64,000 nucleotides of DNA from Bactrocera neohumeralis (Eukaryota; Arthropoda; Insecta; Diptera; Tephritidae): positions 18,686,144 to 18,750,143 of the forward strand of contig NC_065920.1 of the NCBI RefSeq assembly GCF_024586455.1, given 5' to 3'. How positions within the stretch are numbered: the stretch's first letter is position 1; the number at the start of each line of letters is the position of its first letter. This document shows positions 21,900-33,912 of the stretch, piece after piece. Under the pieces are notes generated by a model. The model saw nothing but the letters and a program-made list of their open reading frames with translations, made no database searches and was not told the origin of the DNA. Made by a program: the position numbers and the translations under genes.

Positions 21900-22820
21900 C
21901 GTTAATAAAATTTATATATTTACAATTAAAAAATTTTATCTCCCCACTTACAAAACTTCAAATATCACCTCATCAGTGGTGAATAAACACATGCTCAAGT
22001 ATAGTAAACCTTATTACTGACCGCCATGCTGGGTGGTCGAATATTGCCTACAGCAGTACGGTGTGCTACACACATATGCCTGAATACAACAATGACGTCT
22101 AATTAAGATTTTCAATTAAAATTTCTTTTAATTATTTCGAATTTTTATTTATCATTCCCCAACCGGCAATGGGAATTCTCTCTCAATTGTGCAGCTGATT
22201 GGCTGAAATCAACGTAATTCCGCAACATTTGTTTAATATTCAATTGCAATTAATGAAACGTTTCTTCGTGCGGCGGCGCGGGCTGCTAAGAGGGGCGAAA
22301 AGCTTTTATCTTTTCAATATTTTCATGGTGGTACATGTGCACCTACTACGCGCTTAAACACAGCCTCACCCACCGCACACCCTGACAAAAACACATACAT
22401 ACACTCATGACTGCTGACTTTTGAATTGCGGCAAATTCGCATGCAATTAGTAGATCCGGCCCGTGCCCTGCATCGGTGCATAGTCGTAGCCCGCGGGGCA
22501 CCTACACTTTGACTAAAATAAAAGAAAGAAGAGAGGCGCAGTGTGATGCGTTGTTGGCAATCAGGCTTCTCTAATTAAAAGCTATTGAATAGTCATTTGC
22601 ATATATTGACTCCTCCGCTGCTCATTAGATTGAGGTCAATGCGGGATTTACGTTAATTAGACGCTTTGTGATTGTATAAACTTCAATGGGGTTAAATTTG
22701 AATTTGAATTTCCCTTGAGAATTAAAAGTAATTTAAATATTTTTGAAAAGCGAATTTTAAAATATGATTTTGTAAATAAATATCGAAAAGTAGAGCTGAT
22801 TACTAACTTAAATTTTTTTT
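21900..22820. promoter_or_regulatory. Non-coding interval after ratchet point 1, possible enhancer
   Basis: Unique-looking DNA mixing ATTA cores (about 22098-22135, 22240-22255, 22655) with GC-rich patches (TTCGTGCGGCGGCGCGGGC at 22265, CCCGCGGGGCACC at 22490). No frame with a domain. A regulatory role inside the intron is inferred only from composition. Confidence 0.25.
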
Positions 22821-22921
22821 GAGGTTAAGTTGACTGGTCGACGCTCATGTTAAACTGTGAAGTAGTATTTTAGCAGTGGTCTTGTTTACGTCTATTTTGC
22901 TAATATAAGTGAAATCTATTG

Positions 22922-23045
22922 CTATTGTTGTTGTAGCGGCAGAATTCCGCCGAGTTGACAGTTCTTGACGGGATAAAATATCCGGGTCCGTGCTGGTTAT
23001 GTAGAGCCGACCGTCGTGGGAACGGTATCTATTGGTTTTAATGGC
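22922..23045 (+). repeat. TTGTTGTTGTAGCGGCAGAATTC dispersed repeat, copy 1
   Basis: Shares with the next copy the series TTGTTGTAGCGGCAGAATTC, GCCGAGTTGACAGT, GGATAAAA, GGGTCCGT, GTAGA.CCGAC and CGTGG.AACGG. The family also supplies the core at 12985-13207 and a worn copy at 43845-43990. Confidence 0.65.
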
Positions 23046-23214
23046 CTCAGAACCTAACCTTTCAGTAATTTTAGGAACATTGGCCTTATGAAAACCAGAA
23101 TAAAGCATTGTATGTCTAAATATTTTGTAGGATAAAACTTTTTTCAAGACCAAGTTGACCAAGTTTCTTTTGACTTCAAATATTTTTTCTGGCTATTAAT
23201 CCATTATCTTTAGA

Positions 23215-23325
23215 AGTTGTTGTTGTAGCGGCAGAATTCTGCCGAGTTGACAGTCTTTGGCCGGATAAAAGATCTGGGTCCGTACCGATGACGTAGACCC
23301 GACTCTCGTGGAACGGATCGAGGTT
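23215..23325 (+). repeat. TTGTTGTTGTAGCGGCAGAATTC dispersed repeat, copy 2
   Basis: Same ordered phrases as copy 1, 295 bp away in the same orientation, with GGCCGGATAAAAGATCTGGG closer to the expected form. Confidence 0.65.
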
Positions 23326-23370
23326 TTAAGGCTCCCATGGTCTTCTTTTTCGACAAGAAAACATTGCTAT

Positions 23371-24490
23371 TCTAGAAAATTACTTCGGTAATATTTTTTC
23401 TTTCTTTTTAAGGATATGTAGTATACAAGTTAAACGATAAACACTTCGTAACTTCTTTTTGTCGAATCTCGTATTTTCCTAGTGAACTTAAATGAGTTAG
23501 GAGGTGGTCAGTGTAACAGTTCTTTCTTCTATCATATATTTTTATGAAGACAATATCGTTTTTTCTAATTTTAAATTTCGCCTCAGTCGGGTGTTGTACC
23601 CATGCTCAACCTATTCCAGAAAATGACTTCTGCAACAATTTTTGTTTCTTGTTAAGGGTATATTCAATAGTACACTAGTTAAACGATAAACACTTCGCAA
23701 GTTCTTTTTGTCGAATCTCGTAATTTCCTAGTGCAATCAAAAGTGAGTTTAAATAAGTTAGGAGGTGGTCAGTATAAAAGTACTATCTTCTGTCATATAT
23801 TTTTTTGGAGACAATCTCGTTTGTTTTAATTTTGAATTTCGGCTTGGTCGGGTTTTGCACCCATGTTCAACCTCTCTCAATTTGTACCAGCCTAATCGTT
23901 CGAAGTCGAGATTTCCAAAAATACTTAATAATTTATCAGGCATAAATCGAATTCGTATAGAATCCCATCTTCTTCTTCTTTTAAGACAATACAAATTTTT
24001 AAAATTAAATTTTCTTTTCGTCAAATTTCCAGTCCACCTAAGAGTCACATTGTTCGTAACTAACTCTATTAGGTGATCATTATCATGGTATTTTGCTATT
24101 GTCGTTTTTTGAGAGAGACGATTATCTTTCAAATTTCGATCGGTATCAGAAGATTTTTTTTTCTAATTTTAAATTTAGCCTTAGTCGAGTTTAGCACCCA
24201 CAAGCAACCGACTAATCGCCCGAATCAACTCTCAGCTATGACAAGCACCTTTCATGACAGAAATATGTTGATCACTTCTTCTAAATAAGTCTAGTAGTGG
24301 TCAGTATAACATTTCTATCTTCTGTCATTTTGGAGACGATATCGTGTTTTCTAATTTTGAATTTCGCCTTATTCGAGTTTAGCACCCCCAAACAACCGAC
24401 CAATCGCAGGAAGTCAACTTGACTCATCTATGAAAGGCACCTTTCATTACAGAAATGTGTTGATCACTTCTACTAAATAATTCTTCAGAG
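23371..24490. repeat. Complex tandem array with AGGAGGTGGTCAGT units
   Basis: A block including AAACGATAAACACTTCG, TTCTTTTTGTCGAATCTCGTA, GTTAGGAGGTGGTCAGT and TTCTAATTTTAAATTTCG occurs twice (about 23432-23600 and 23673-23850). Shorter related blocks (GTGGTCAGTATAAC, TTGAATTTCGCCTTA, AGCACCC...CAACCGAC, AAATATGTTGATCACTTCT) follow at 24110-24290 and 24295-24480. Frames on both strands at 23758-24132 fall within the array and are treated as spurious. Confidence 0.65.
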
Positions 24491-24975
24491 CAAACTTTTT
24501 TCAAGACCTTTGAAACACTTGACATACAATATATACATACATACTTATACCTAACTTATTAACTCTGCATGGCTACTCATCACAGCATGCCGCCGCAACA
24601 AATCCCAATCGACATTAAATATCCATGAACCGCAAATATTCGCATCATTACATGCAACATGCCTCTGAGTATGAGAAAATGACAAAATTATTTAACAATA
24701 ACTATAAAGGAGAATTAGCAAAGTAACAACAACAATAAAAAACAGAAAGTCAGTCATAAGTAAGCGAACAACAACAATCAAATCAATTATACATGACTTT
24801 ATTAAGTAAAAATCAGCAATTTGTAGAAACGTTTATGGCCAACCATTAAAATCGAATTCGCGGCATATTTAAGTAAAGAGATACTCAACGAATGAACGAA
24901 CGAACGATACTCACTCATGGCTAAATAGAAATGTATAATCATACTTGTAAAACTAACTTGGCATGTGACTATAAA
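24490..24975. other. Non-coding interval
   Basis: Includes an AACAACAACAA-rich stretch (24725-24780) and a GAACGAACGAACG run near 24895. No gene recognised. Confidence 0.4.
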
Positions 24976-25405
24976 TTAAAATTGCCATATTTGTGGAGGA
25001 CAAGTTGTTCGCCAGCTACTCATGTCGCCGGCTAGTAGCAATGCGCTTTTTGCGGACGCCTCGACGTTGGCTCGCGCTTGAGCTTGAGCCCGAACCAAAG
25101 CGAAGTGGTGGTGATCGCGGTAAGCGGCCCACTGAGCATTCGAACGCTTGGCAATGCTGTGAGAAAAGTCGCTGCAATGCACAGCGTTTTCATCTTCTGT
25201 TGTTATTATTGTTAGTATTGTTGCTATTTGCTGTTGATCGATCTGTGAAATTGCAATCAGCGAAATGTTTTGAAAGTTGCCAGGAGGGAGGGGTAATGCT
25301 TTTTGTGCACGCGTTCGCATTAGTGATCGTGGAGCGTTGCCAAAGCGCTTGCTGATCGGATGCTGTCTGCTTTTTTTCTGTTGTTCGATTTTCGCCTACA
25401 TACAA
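24976..25405. other. GC-rich island open on both strands; possible 5' exon or regulatory DNA
   Basis: The plus strand is open from 24993 to 25355 and the minus strand from 25320 to 24976, both with GC well above the surroundings. The plus frame includes a poly-Leu stretch from TTATTATTGTT runs; the minus frame is rich in Gln, Asn and Ala. Neither has a recognisable domain. GCG|GTAAGC at about 25118 could act as a donor. An untranslated exon is as likely as a protein. Confidence 0.3.
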
Positions 25406-26100
25406 CAGTTGGCAATGAGAAATCAGCGCCGAGCTGGTTTTTAGTTTTCATTAATGTCTGCGCTTACCCTCCGCGCCGCTAGAGAATCATTGCAAATATT
25501 TGCAAAGCTAAAGCTAAATGGGCAAGCGTATTTCACTTGCAATTATCATTTCACATTTGAGTTGGCAACTTTTTCTTGGAAATTAATGCGGTGTATGTCA
25601 TCAGCAGGTTAGTTTTTTACTGTATATACATATGTGTGTGTGTATGTGATCGTGAATTTCATATCAGCTGGAAAGCGAACAGTGCCCAACATTCATTCAT
25701 GATTTTGCTATTTGATTTCATTTTATATTTCTTGTTATTGTTTTTCTTTTTGAAGAAACTAACTAGCTCTCCGCATTGAATAATCTTTCCGCTCGACATT
25801 GTTGTACAACAAATGTGTGTTCTGTAGTATGTTTTTATTGTCTGTGGTTGTGTGTTTTCTCGCATAAAGGCGATAACTTGAAAACTAGTTTACCTTGTCA
25901 TATGTTTAAATGCTGTCTGTCTGTTTGTATGTGTGCAATAAAAATGTGTACTCACATTCAAGTTCTACAGATCAAGTGCGAGTTGTCAGCTAAGCAACGC
26001 TTTAACACATTTGAAATGATCTACAAAAACAATAATAAAAAGTACCTTTATTTGTATATACTATATAAGCTAAAATATCCCACTTTGCACAGTGGAGCAA
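25406..26100. other. Non-coding interval
   Basis: GTGTGTGTGTATGTG at about 25633. Frames at 25576-26138 are AT-rich and Cys/Phe/Tyr-heavy without domains. Confidence 0.4.
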
Positions 26101-26106
26101 TAGTAA

Positions 26107-26375
26107 AACAGTTTCAGTCTTCTTCTTTATTGGCGTAGACATGGCTTACGCGGTTATAGCCGAGACGTTCTTCCTTTTCTCTGTTCCAATTGTAGCCAAG
26201 TCCTTCTCCACCTCTCAAGCTGAAGTTGCCAAAGTGCAAAGGAGCATAAATCTTCCGCAGAACCTTTCACTCAAAAACTCATAATGTCGACTCATCAGAT
26301 GTTGCCATCGTCCAAGCCTCTGCACCATATAATAGGACGAAGATTATGAGTGCCTTGTAGAATTTGGTCTTTGTT
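26107..26375 (-). pseudogene. RTE-type LINE, 3' end of reverse transcriptase with CTT/AAG tail
   Basis: Minus-strand reading gives TKFYKALIIFVLLYGAEAW and, after stops, KVLRKIYAPLHFGN, both characteristic of the RTE thumb region. It then jumps by deletion to the terminal segment that reads CTCGGCTATAACCGCG before an AAGAAGAAG tail. The tail sequence matches those at 26508, 45757, 55514 and 59492. Confidence 0.75.
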
Positions 26376-26507
26376 CGTCGAGAGAGAACTATAGCTATAC
26401 CTGTATCTCATAGTGAACCGATATCAGTGGTTCCGACAAATGAATTTCTGCTTTGTGTTTTGTTTCAAAACTGTGAGTTTTCAGCAAATGGAAAAAATTT
26501 TGAATAT

Positions 26508-26822
26508 CTTCTTCTTCTCCTTTATTGGCAAAGAGACCGCTTACGCGGTTATAGTCGAGTTGACATCAGATTGGTTGTCGTTGTTCCCTGATCCAAGGCT
26601 CCTTTTCACAACTCACACAACCCTGAGCAGGGATGGTTCGCTTTCTCACTTTAGCTCGCCTTCAAACAAATGTTTTTTGGTTACCCAGAGGATACTTGGT
26701 CTAAGATCAGCAGTCGTGACCTGCTTGAGCCATATGTAAAAGAATCATTTTTGGCCACTCCCAATTGAATTGCGCTCAGAGAACTTTCCTCACTTGCGTG
26801 AACTTCTACACATGACTCCATT
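26508..26822 (-). mobile_element. Internally deleted RTE element: 5' region joined to 3' tail
   Basis: From the right, about 220 bp of the RTE 5' region (26820-26600; phrases GAGCAGGGATGGTTCGC and CAGAGAACTTTCC) is followed within some 35 bp by the 3' terminal segment with its AAG-type tail (26564-26508). All of the endonuclease and RT are missing, leaving a SINE-sized unit near 315 bp. No target-site duplication was evident. Confidence 0.6.
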
Positions 26823-27420
26823 CAATCCAATTGTATAATAACGTCCGAAAGTTTCATAAGGATGTCAGGGTCATAGGCTGATCTTTGCAACGAAGTGTGC
26901 CTTTGTTTTCTTTCTTACTATTGTAATTCTATTCTCGCAGCAGTTTCACAAAAGCGCTTGCCAATCGTCTTATCGCAATATCTTTCAGACAAGGATTGTA
27001 TTATTAGAGAATTAAATAAATTATGTCGAATTTTAACTGTCAAAAAGGTCTGGAAGATGGATCGGGAGACGGAGATTAAAAGACCTTTGCCCTCACTCAT
27101 ATATTTATCAAAACTAGCCTTCTTCAATTACTTTCTTTGATATATGAAGGTTCTCAAGTGGGATCTACAGATCACAAACCAAGTACAAAGACTTTGGATC
27201 AGCTTTTTTTATATATAGTGGGTATTGCATTAGTTTAAGTTACAAGTTTCCTTAATCCCTTAATATTTCAAACTTTCAGTAAATGGGAATGTATAATCCA
27301 ATGTACTTTTCTTATGAGCTTCTAAACTGCCGTCAACTTTCAGCTATAAAAATCTTTTGCTCTCTTCAATCAAATCGCAATTACATTTTTTCTGTTAATG
27401 AAACTCTAAAGTTTATTCAG
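26823..27420. other. Non-coding interval
   Basis: Frames of about 70-81 codons overlap on opposite strands at 26895-27140 and show no domain. Nothing recognised. Confidence 0.4.
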
Positions 27421-27433
27421 CCGATTGTTTTCT

Positions 27434-27558
27434 GATAATTACTGTAATTAATTTACCTCATTAACGTGAGCTATTAATGATCGTAAGTAGATATCGAGAT
27501 CAATTAGCCAACAAACAATTAACTTTAAAATTAAGTGCTTCAATTGCCTTAATTAGTG
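27434..27558. promoter_or_regulatory. Cluster of TAAT/ATTA homeodomain-type cores
   Basis: About ten TAAT or ATTA cores in 125 bp, including GTAATTAATTT, CTATTAATGATC, CAATTAGCC, CAATTAACT and CTTAATTAGTG. Such clusters mark homeodomain-bound enhancers in flies, but the AT-rich background makes chance occurrence quite likely. Confidence 0.25.
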
Positions 27559-28059
27559 ACTGTTGACACAATAGCAGTGGAGCAGTTTTATCGCTTTTTA
27601 AAGACATCAATTATCAGTAACATTTCATTTACAATGGGTTTTCAAAATAATACTAGGTTATTATTCACATCTGAAACCCAAAACACTCTTAGCTCGTTTT
27701 AAGTGTTTTCCTGAACATTTTGATTAGTTTCTATAAAGTTCTTCAGACTTGTCAGCGCTCTCAACCCACTATTTGCTTTCATATGAATCATAGAATTTAT
27801 TCTAAATGTTTATTAATTAAGAAGGGCAGTGATTGTATAATGAGTAATATTTTGAATGATGATGTAAGTGCTTACTTTATTGAATTCAGTATAACCTATA
27901 AATGTTCGATTTACTGATGGAACTTCATTGATCTCTACGATATATGATATACCTATGTATAATACTATGTAATCGTAACTAAGGTCAATTAATGATTAAA
28001 CTGCGGGTTGTAAAGTTCTCTTCTTCGGTTATTGTTTTGGTGGAAACGTTAAATATAGG

Positions 28060-28290
28060 TTGATTTTAGATATAGAATTTCCTGGAGAGAAAATTGTCAA
28101 ATTAGCTGTCAAAGTAAAGAGTTGTTTTTGACATTTTTGTGTAGTAAACTTAGGTTGTGTAAGGGGAGTTAATTAAGGACGTTTTAAATATAGAATTTCT
28201 TAGAGAATTAACTGTCAAAAAAGACATCAAAGAAAACAGCTGTTTTTGACATTTTGTCATGTAAGGTTTGCATCGGCACAACGTTTAGAA
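28060..28290. repeat. Tandem duplication of about 120 bp
   Basis: GATATAGAATTTC, TGGAGAGAAAATTGTC, GTCAAAGTAAAGAGTTG and TTTTTGACATTTT recur in order as AATATAGAATTTC, TTAGAGAATTAACTGTC, ATCAAAGAAAACAGCTG and TTTTTGACATTTT. Confidence 0.55.
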
Positions 28291-28329
28291 ATCGTAGAAT
28301 CTTTCATGACCGAATACGGTTAATGAGTA

Positions 28330-29510
28330 AATATAATACATATATTTTTTTATATTATTTTTTCGCTCGGCAATATTTTATATTAATTTTACAATTGAGA
28401 TAATATTTTATTATTTAATATATTATTTAATTGTGGTTTTATATCCTTTATAGAACTCGTCAATGCTTTTAAAATGTGTTTTTTATATATTTATTAATTT
28501 TTTTATTTTATTTTTTTATGTTATTTTTATTTTATTTATACTCACAAATGGAGTTAAATTTTTTTTTATTTTTATTTTAAATTTTTTTTCATCTTTAATT
28601 TTTCTTTTTTATTTCATTTTATTTTTAATTTTTATTTTCTCCCCTTTTAATTTTTTAAATTTTATTATTAATTTTTATATAAATATATATATTTTTAAAT
28701 TACATTTTTTTAATCAATTAATTTTTTTCTTCGTTTACTTTTATTTTTTAATGTTATTTTTACACAAATTTTAATTTTTTTTTACTTTAATAATTTTATT
28801 TTTTATTTAATCTTATTTTTTTTATCTATACTTATTTATTTTATTCTCGCTTGGAAATATTTTGTATTAATTTTACAATTGAGATTTACTATTTATTGAG
28901 TTTATTTCTTAATACTTAATTTTGGTTTTGTATTTAGAACGAAATATTCTAAAGCTCACCAATGCTTATTAAAATGTGTTTTTTAATTTTTATCTGACAT
29001 TTTTATTTGTTTTAATTATTATTTTTTTTTTTTTTTTTTTTTATTTTTTTTAATTTTTATTTTTTTTATTTAATTTTTATTTTTCAACTTTTTGTTTTCT
29101 CTTATTTTAATTTTTAATATTATTATTTGTTTTTTTATTTTTTAATTTTATTTTATTTAATAAAATTACTTTTTCTTTATATTCACAAATGGAGCTAAAT
29201 TTTTTTATGTTTTATTTTTATTTAAAAATTTTTATTATAATTGGTTTTTTTTTTTTAACTTATTTCTTTATTTTTTTTGTTATACAATTTAGTTTTTAAT
29301 GATCTTTTAATTTTATTTATACTCACAATTTTTTGTTTTATTACTATGATTTTATTTTTAAGTTTCTCCCTTTTTCATTTTCATTTTTATTATTTTCATT
29401 TTTATTTTTTTGTATATTTTCTATAATTTTAGTTTTTTGTTTTTTATATGTTTTTCATATATTTTTGTAATATATAAAAATATTTTTTTGTTAATAAATA
29501 ACATCTTTCA
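28330..29510. repeat. T-rich low-complexity region containing a diverged duplication
   Basis: Almost entirely A/T. A block with TATTAATTTTACAATTGAGAT, TTTTGTATT and AATGCTTATTAAAATGTG near 28860-28985 repeats an earlier form near 28375-28485. The phrases TATACTCACAAATGGAGTTAAA (28536, given in part) and TATTCACAAATGGAGCTAAA (29179) also pair. The 103-codon frame at 28463-28774 is a Phe/Ile/Leu translation of this tract. Confidence 0.7.
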
Positions 29511-30584
29511 CTTAAAATCCCTTACTTAGCAACGCCTTCAAAGACAAAATCTTCGATAAAATATTATTCATAAATTTCAGCAGACCTCTGCTTACATAAT
29601 ATATGTACATACATACATAAATATATGTACACATACATATCTTCATCTGTTATTTTTTCAAAGCGAATTTCTGTCTTCTCAGAATCCATAAATAACATGG
29701 ACTGAGTCACAAATCTACATTCTATGCGCTGGTCACACTGGTCACACACAAAATTTGTTGACTGTATTTTAAGTAAAAGGTAAAAATAAAACATGTGAAA
29801 TAAAACAAAAATAAAAATCAAATATATTTTGAGTAGTTTCTGTTTGGCTGTTTTCAAATCTTTTCATCTTCTTGCTTTAATTAAAAATTATTACCGGCAG
29901 TGTTGTATTTTTCGCTTTGTCGTCATAAATAACCAAATAACTGCAAACTAACGAGAAAAAAATGTTTGTAATATATAAATAACGGCATAAAGCTGAATAT
30001 ACAAGAGGAAGCAATTTAAAATTTCATAAAAACTTTTGCTCTGATCTACTATATGCTTCTCAGTTTTGTGCGCGTCTGTAAGTTAGCGCATATTTCTAGA
30101 TTTTTTTCCGTTGCTTGCTGCAGTATATATTTTTTTAAATGATTACTTTTGCACACTTGCGCTCTAAATATCTATAATTACTCCATGGGGGCATAGAGTA
30201 ACTGAGACGGCGTAAATCAAGCGTATAATATTTATTATTAGCTAGTTGCCAGCGATATTCAAATACATACATTTGCATAAAATGAAAAAAATATATGCTG
30301 GGGATATAAAAAATAATAATTAATTTGAACAAAAAAATTTACTTTTGCTTCTAGTCATAATTATTTATTGATTGTGGGCGTTTTCCGCGCCGTCACACCG
30401 CTTATTTATTCGAAATTATTATTTATTGCCGCATATTTTCCTATTAATTTCAAATTTATTGCATATATATTTGTGCAATTTTTCATGGATTATGACAGTT
30501 ATTTATACATAACGCGCTTCAAAGTGTTTTATTACTATTTAAAACACCGTTATTTGTTGGAGTTAACAATTTTAAATTAAAATA
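29511..30584. other. Non-coding interval
   Basis: Includes a TATGTACATACATACATA microsatellite near 29600-29640. Frames on both strands lack domains. Confidence 0.4.
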
Positions 30585-31300
30585 TAGGGTTTTCTGTTTT
30601 AATTTAATTTTTTTGTTGATTTGTTTTATTTTTTGAAATTTTTTTAAATGTACATATTTTTTTAATTTATTGCTTTTTAATTTTTTTAATTTAATTTTAT
30701 ATATGTAAATAACTTTTTTAAATTTGTTTTCATTATTTAAGTATTTTTTTATATTATTTTGTTTATTAATTTTTTTCAGCTTTATTTATTATTTTTATGA
30801 ATTTTCCTTTATTTTTTTTAAATTTGTTTTTATTATTTGATCAATTTATTTTTTTATATTATTTTATTTATATATTATATATATTAATTTTTTTTCAATT
30901 TATTTTTTTTTACTTATTATTTTTATATTTTTTTTTATATTTAAAAATTTTTTTTTATTCTTAAAGTTTTTTTTAATTATTATTTTTTTTTTCAATTTGA
31001 TTTTTTTGTTGAATTGTTTTATTTTTTGATATTTTTTTTTTAATTTATTTTTTTTTTATTTAAATTTTTTTATTTATTATCTTTTCTGTATGTTTTTTTT
31101 AATTTATTTTTATTCTTTAATTATTTTTTTTATTATTATTTATTCATTTATTTATATATTTATGCATGTATGTATATATATTTTATTTATTTAATTTTTT
31201 TAAATATAATTTTTTCTTTTTTTTAATTTTTCTATATTTCTTTTTTTTGTCATTTATTCATTTATACATATATTTATGTATTTATTTATTTTTTTTCTTT
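30585..31300. repeat. T-rich low-complexity region
   Basis: TTTATTTTTTTAAT-type sequence throughout, ending in ATTTATTTATT and TATG runs. No gene. Confidence 0.8.
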
Positions 31301-33912
31301 GTTTATTATGTCCACTCCCCAATTTCTCAATTGCTCGCATTTTGCAAATAAATAATAATTTGCTTTACGTTACTCGTGCTGCAAACAACGTTAGCGCTCG
31401 CACAGCATGTCGTCCTTTTTCGCACCCAAAATCATTTGCCAGCTTCATCTCGGTCACAATTCATTGGAAATCAAGTAGACATTGTAATTTATATTAACGT
31501 ATGTATGTATGTATGTGTGTTAATTTATATGGCAAATAAAGGTTTCTACCGGCATATGGGCTACTTTACAGTGACAGTCAAAAATATGTAGACGCTCAGT
31601 ATACTTAATTATTAAAAAAATGATAATAATTATTATAGTACTAATATATCACATTAGAAACTCCAACATCATTAGCGCAAACTGAAAGCTTTAATCAACT
31701 TCAACTCAACGGTGTTCATAAAATCTACTACTGAGCTCTTCAGCATTGACATAATTTCGGTATTAATTTTGTATTCATAAATACAGTTGAGCGGTTAAGT
31801 TAGTGAAGAGTATTTAGAGGGTTTTTTTTATTGTTTAAAGGTTCTCTGTCCTTGATCTTACTTTATTACTTTCACTCATTATCCGTTTCCAACAATTGAA
31901 TCGCATACCTAGTATATCAATTTCCGGAGAACTAGAAATATTCTGTCTCAAAGATTAAATAAAAGCCTTACAGTAAGAATTTTGCTCTCGTACGCAGTAA
32001 TTTTACTGTAGCCATATGTATTTGCAATTTTCCACTACAGCAGCCTAATATCTTTAGCCACCACTGTTAATGTTGGTAGATTTACTGGCTTCTAAGTATT
32101 TTGATCGCCGTCAGATTGTATCTCATTGTCTTGCCTGTCATTCTCTCGGCTTTCTGCCTGTCTTTTCGGTTGTCTTGTCAAATTGGCTGACCCATAAGGG
32201 TGTGGATTAAAAATCGTGCTCACTCCTGCGGCGCACAAAACCAGACTTAGATTTTGGTATTAGAATTTTGTAATTTTTCCATTGTTTTTTATGTTAAACT
32301 TCAACATGTGCACTGTTATGGTATAGAGATAGATAGAGAGGTATAGATCATAGTATATATTTATGTAGTATAATATATGTATATAATGTATGTATGTACT
32401 TGTGTGTTTGATTAATATTTATTGGCAGTCGAATTTGAATAGGAGTCTCATAGGTATGTACATATGTAAGGATTCCAGGTGTCGAAAAGAAGAGCTTGTT
32501 TAGATATTTTACTTCTAAAACTCTATTTGTGTTTAATGCTGATAATTTATTTCTTTTCTGAACAACCTTCAAGGTATTCGCAATATTTATTGCAGTACGA
32601 AATATATATTATTTTAATTCTAAAGAATTACTATGCACTAATAGTATAAAACCAAGAGGATATATATTTATAATATATTTTATTTGGTCTTATTCTAGAT
32701 TACATTTCTATAAATCATCCAAAGTTCGCCTCTATGAGTGCTAAAATTAGACTTACACCCTGGTTTCTCTAAAAAAAAATTTTAGTAAAAATTAAAAATA
32801 GAAATTATCGCTCTAATCGAATCGAATAAGTGTTTCAGTGAATCACATATCTCACTTCCGAATTTTCTGCAAAAACAAACTCAAACTCATATTACCCAAA
32901 CGGAAATGTGCTCATAACTTCCTGATAAATTCCAGTAAAATGCAATGTTTTTATTTGATTGGCGCAATAAAAGAAATTCCGAGCAACTTAATCATAAACT
33001 TTATAAGGCAAAGTACTCATATACCAAAGTACACATATCAATATGTAACAAAAATATACATATACATATGTACATTTAGTTTACTATACATATTTACAGT
33101 TTAAATATATTTCTTTGCTTTTTACATTTTTTTTTATATTTTTCCATTTAATCATTTTTATTTTCAATATTGGCACAACACAAAGGTGTTGTTAATCACA
33201 CTATAAGTTTGTAAAAAAAAACAAAATTATGACAACAACAATAATCACGTTTCGACACAAGAATGTAAATATGTTTGCGCACAGTTTATGAGTTTTACGT
33301 GTAATTGATAAGAGTTGCCGTGCAACTCAAAGTGCATAAAGTTACATGCTGATATATATTTGTTTACGTACATACATTCACATATAAGTATGTGAGTACC
33401 TACGTTAGAATGTGTTTACGTAAAGTCACCATAAAATTCATAATATAACAGAAGCAAAAGCCTTGCCAAGCATGTGCTAAAATTATACATTTGTACATAC
33501 ATACAATACATACATATATACATGTACATACCTATTATACTTTAGAATTTTTTGAGGGTGATTCAATATTTAGCAAAAAACGTGTATATAAAAATGGTTA
33601 ATACCGTTACATTTATGTTGGATTCTAATATTCACACCAGATTGTTTTTCTTTTAAGGTGTTAAATACAGTTAAAAGGCCGAAAAACCGCCAATTTTACA
33701 GAATTTTTTCTGAGAAAACTTTTAAATTTATCGAAAATCGTCGTTTAATAACTAAAAAATATATTTAAGAAGCTCGTGTTAAAATTCCAGACTAATCGGC
33801 TTAGCCGTTTTCGACCAATATTGGTCACCGACTATGAAAACACCATTTTACCTAATCCAGTACAGCGATGAATCGAACGAACAAATGGCATAATTCATAT
33901 AGGCTAGCATAA
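31301..33912. other. Long non-coding interval
   Basis: TATG microsatellites at 31500-31516, 32380-32400 and 33490-33530. The frames at 31276-31591, 32348-32572 and 32838-33104 have no family features. Nothing stronger than AT-rich intronic or intergenic DNA is visible. Confidence 0.4.

Noticed and set aside
28463..28774. 103-codon Phe/Ile/Leu-rich frame resembling a membrane protein
   Set aside because: It is the translation of a T-rich low-complexity tract.
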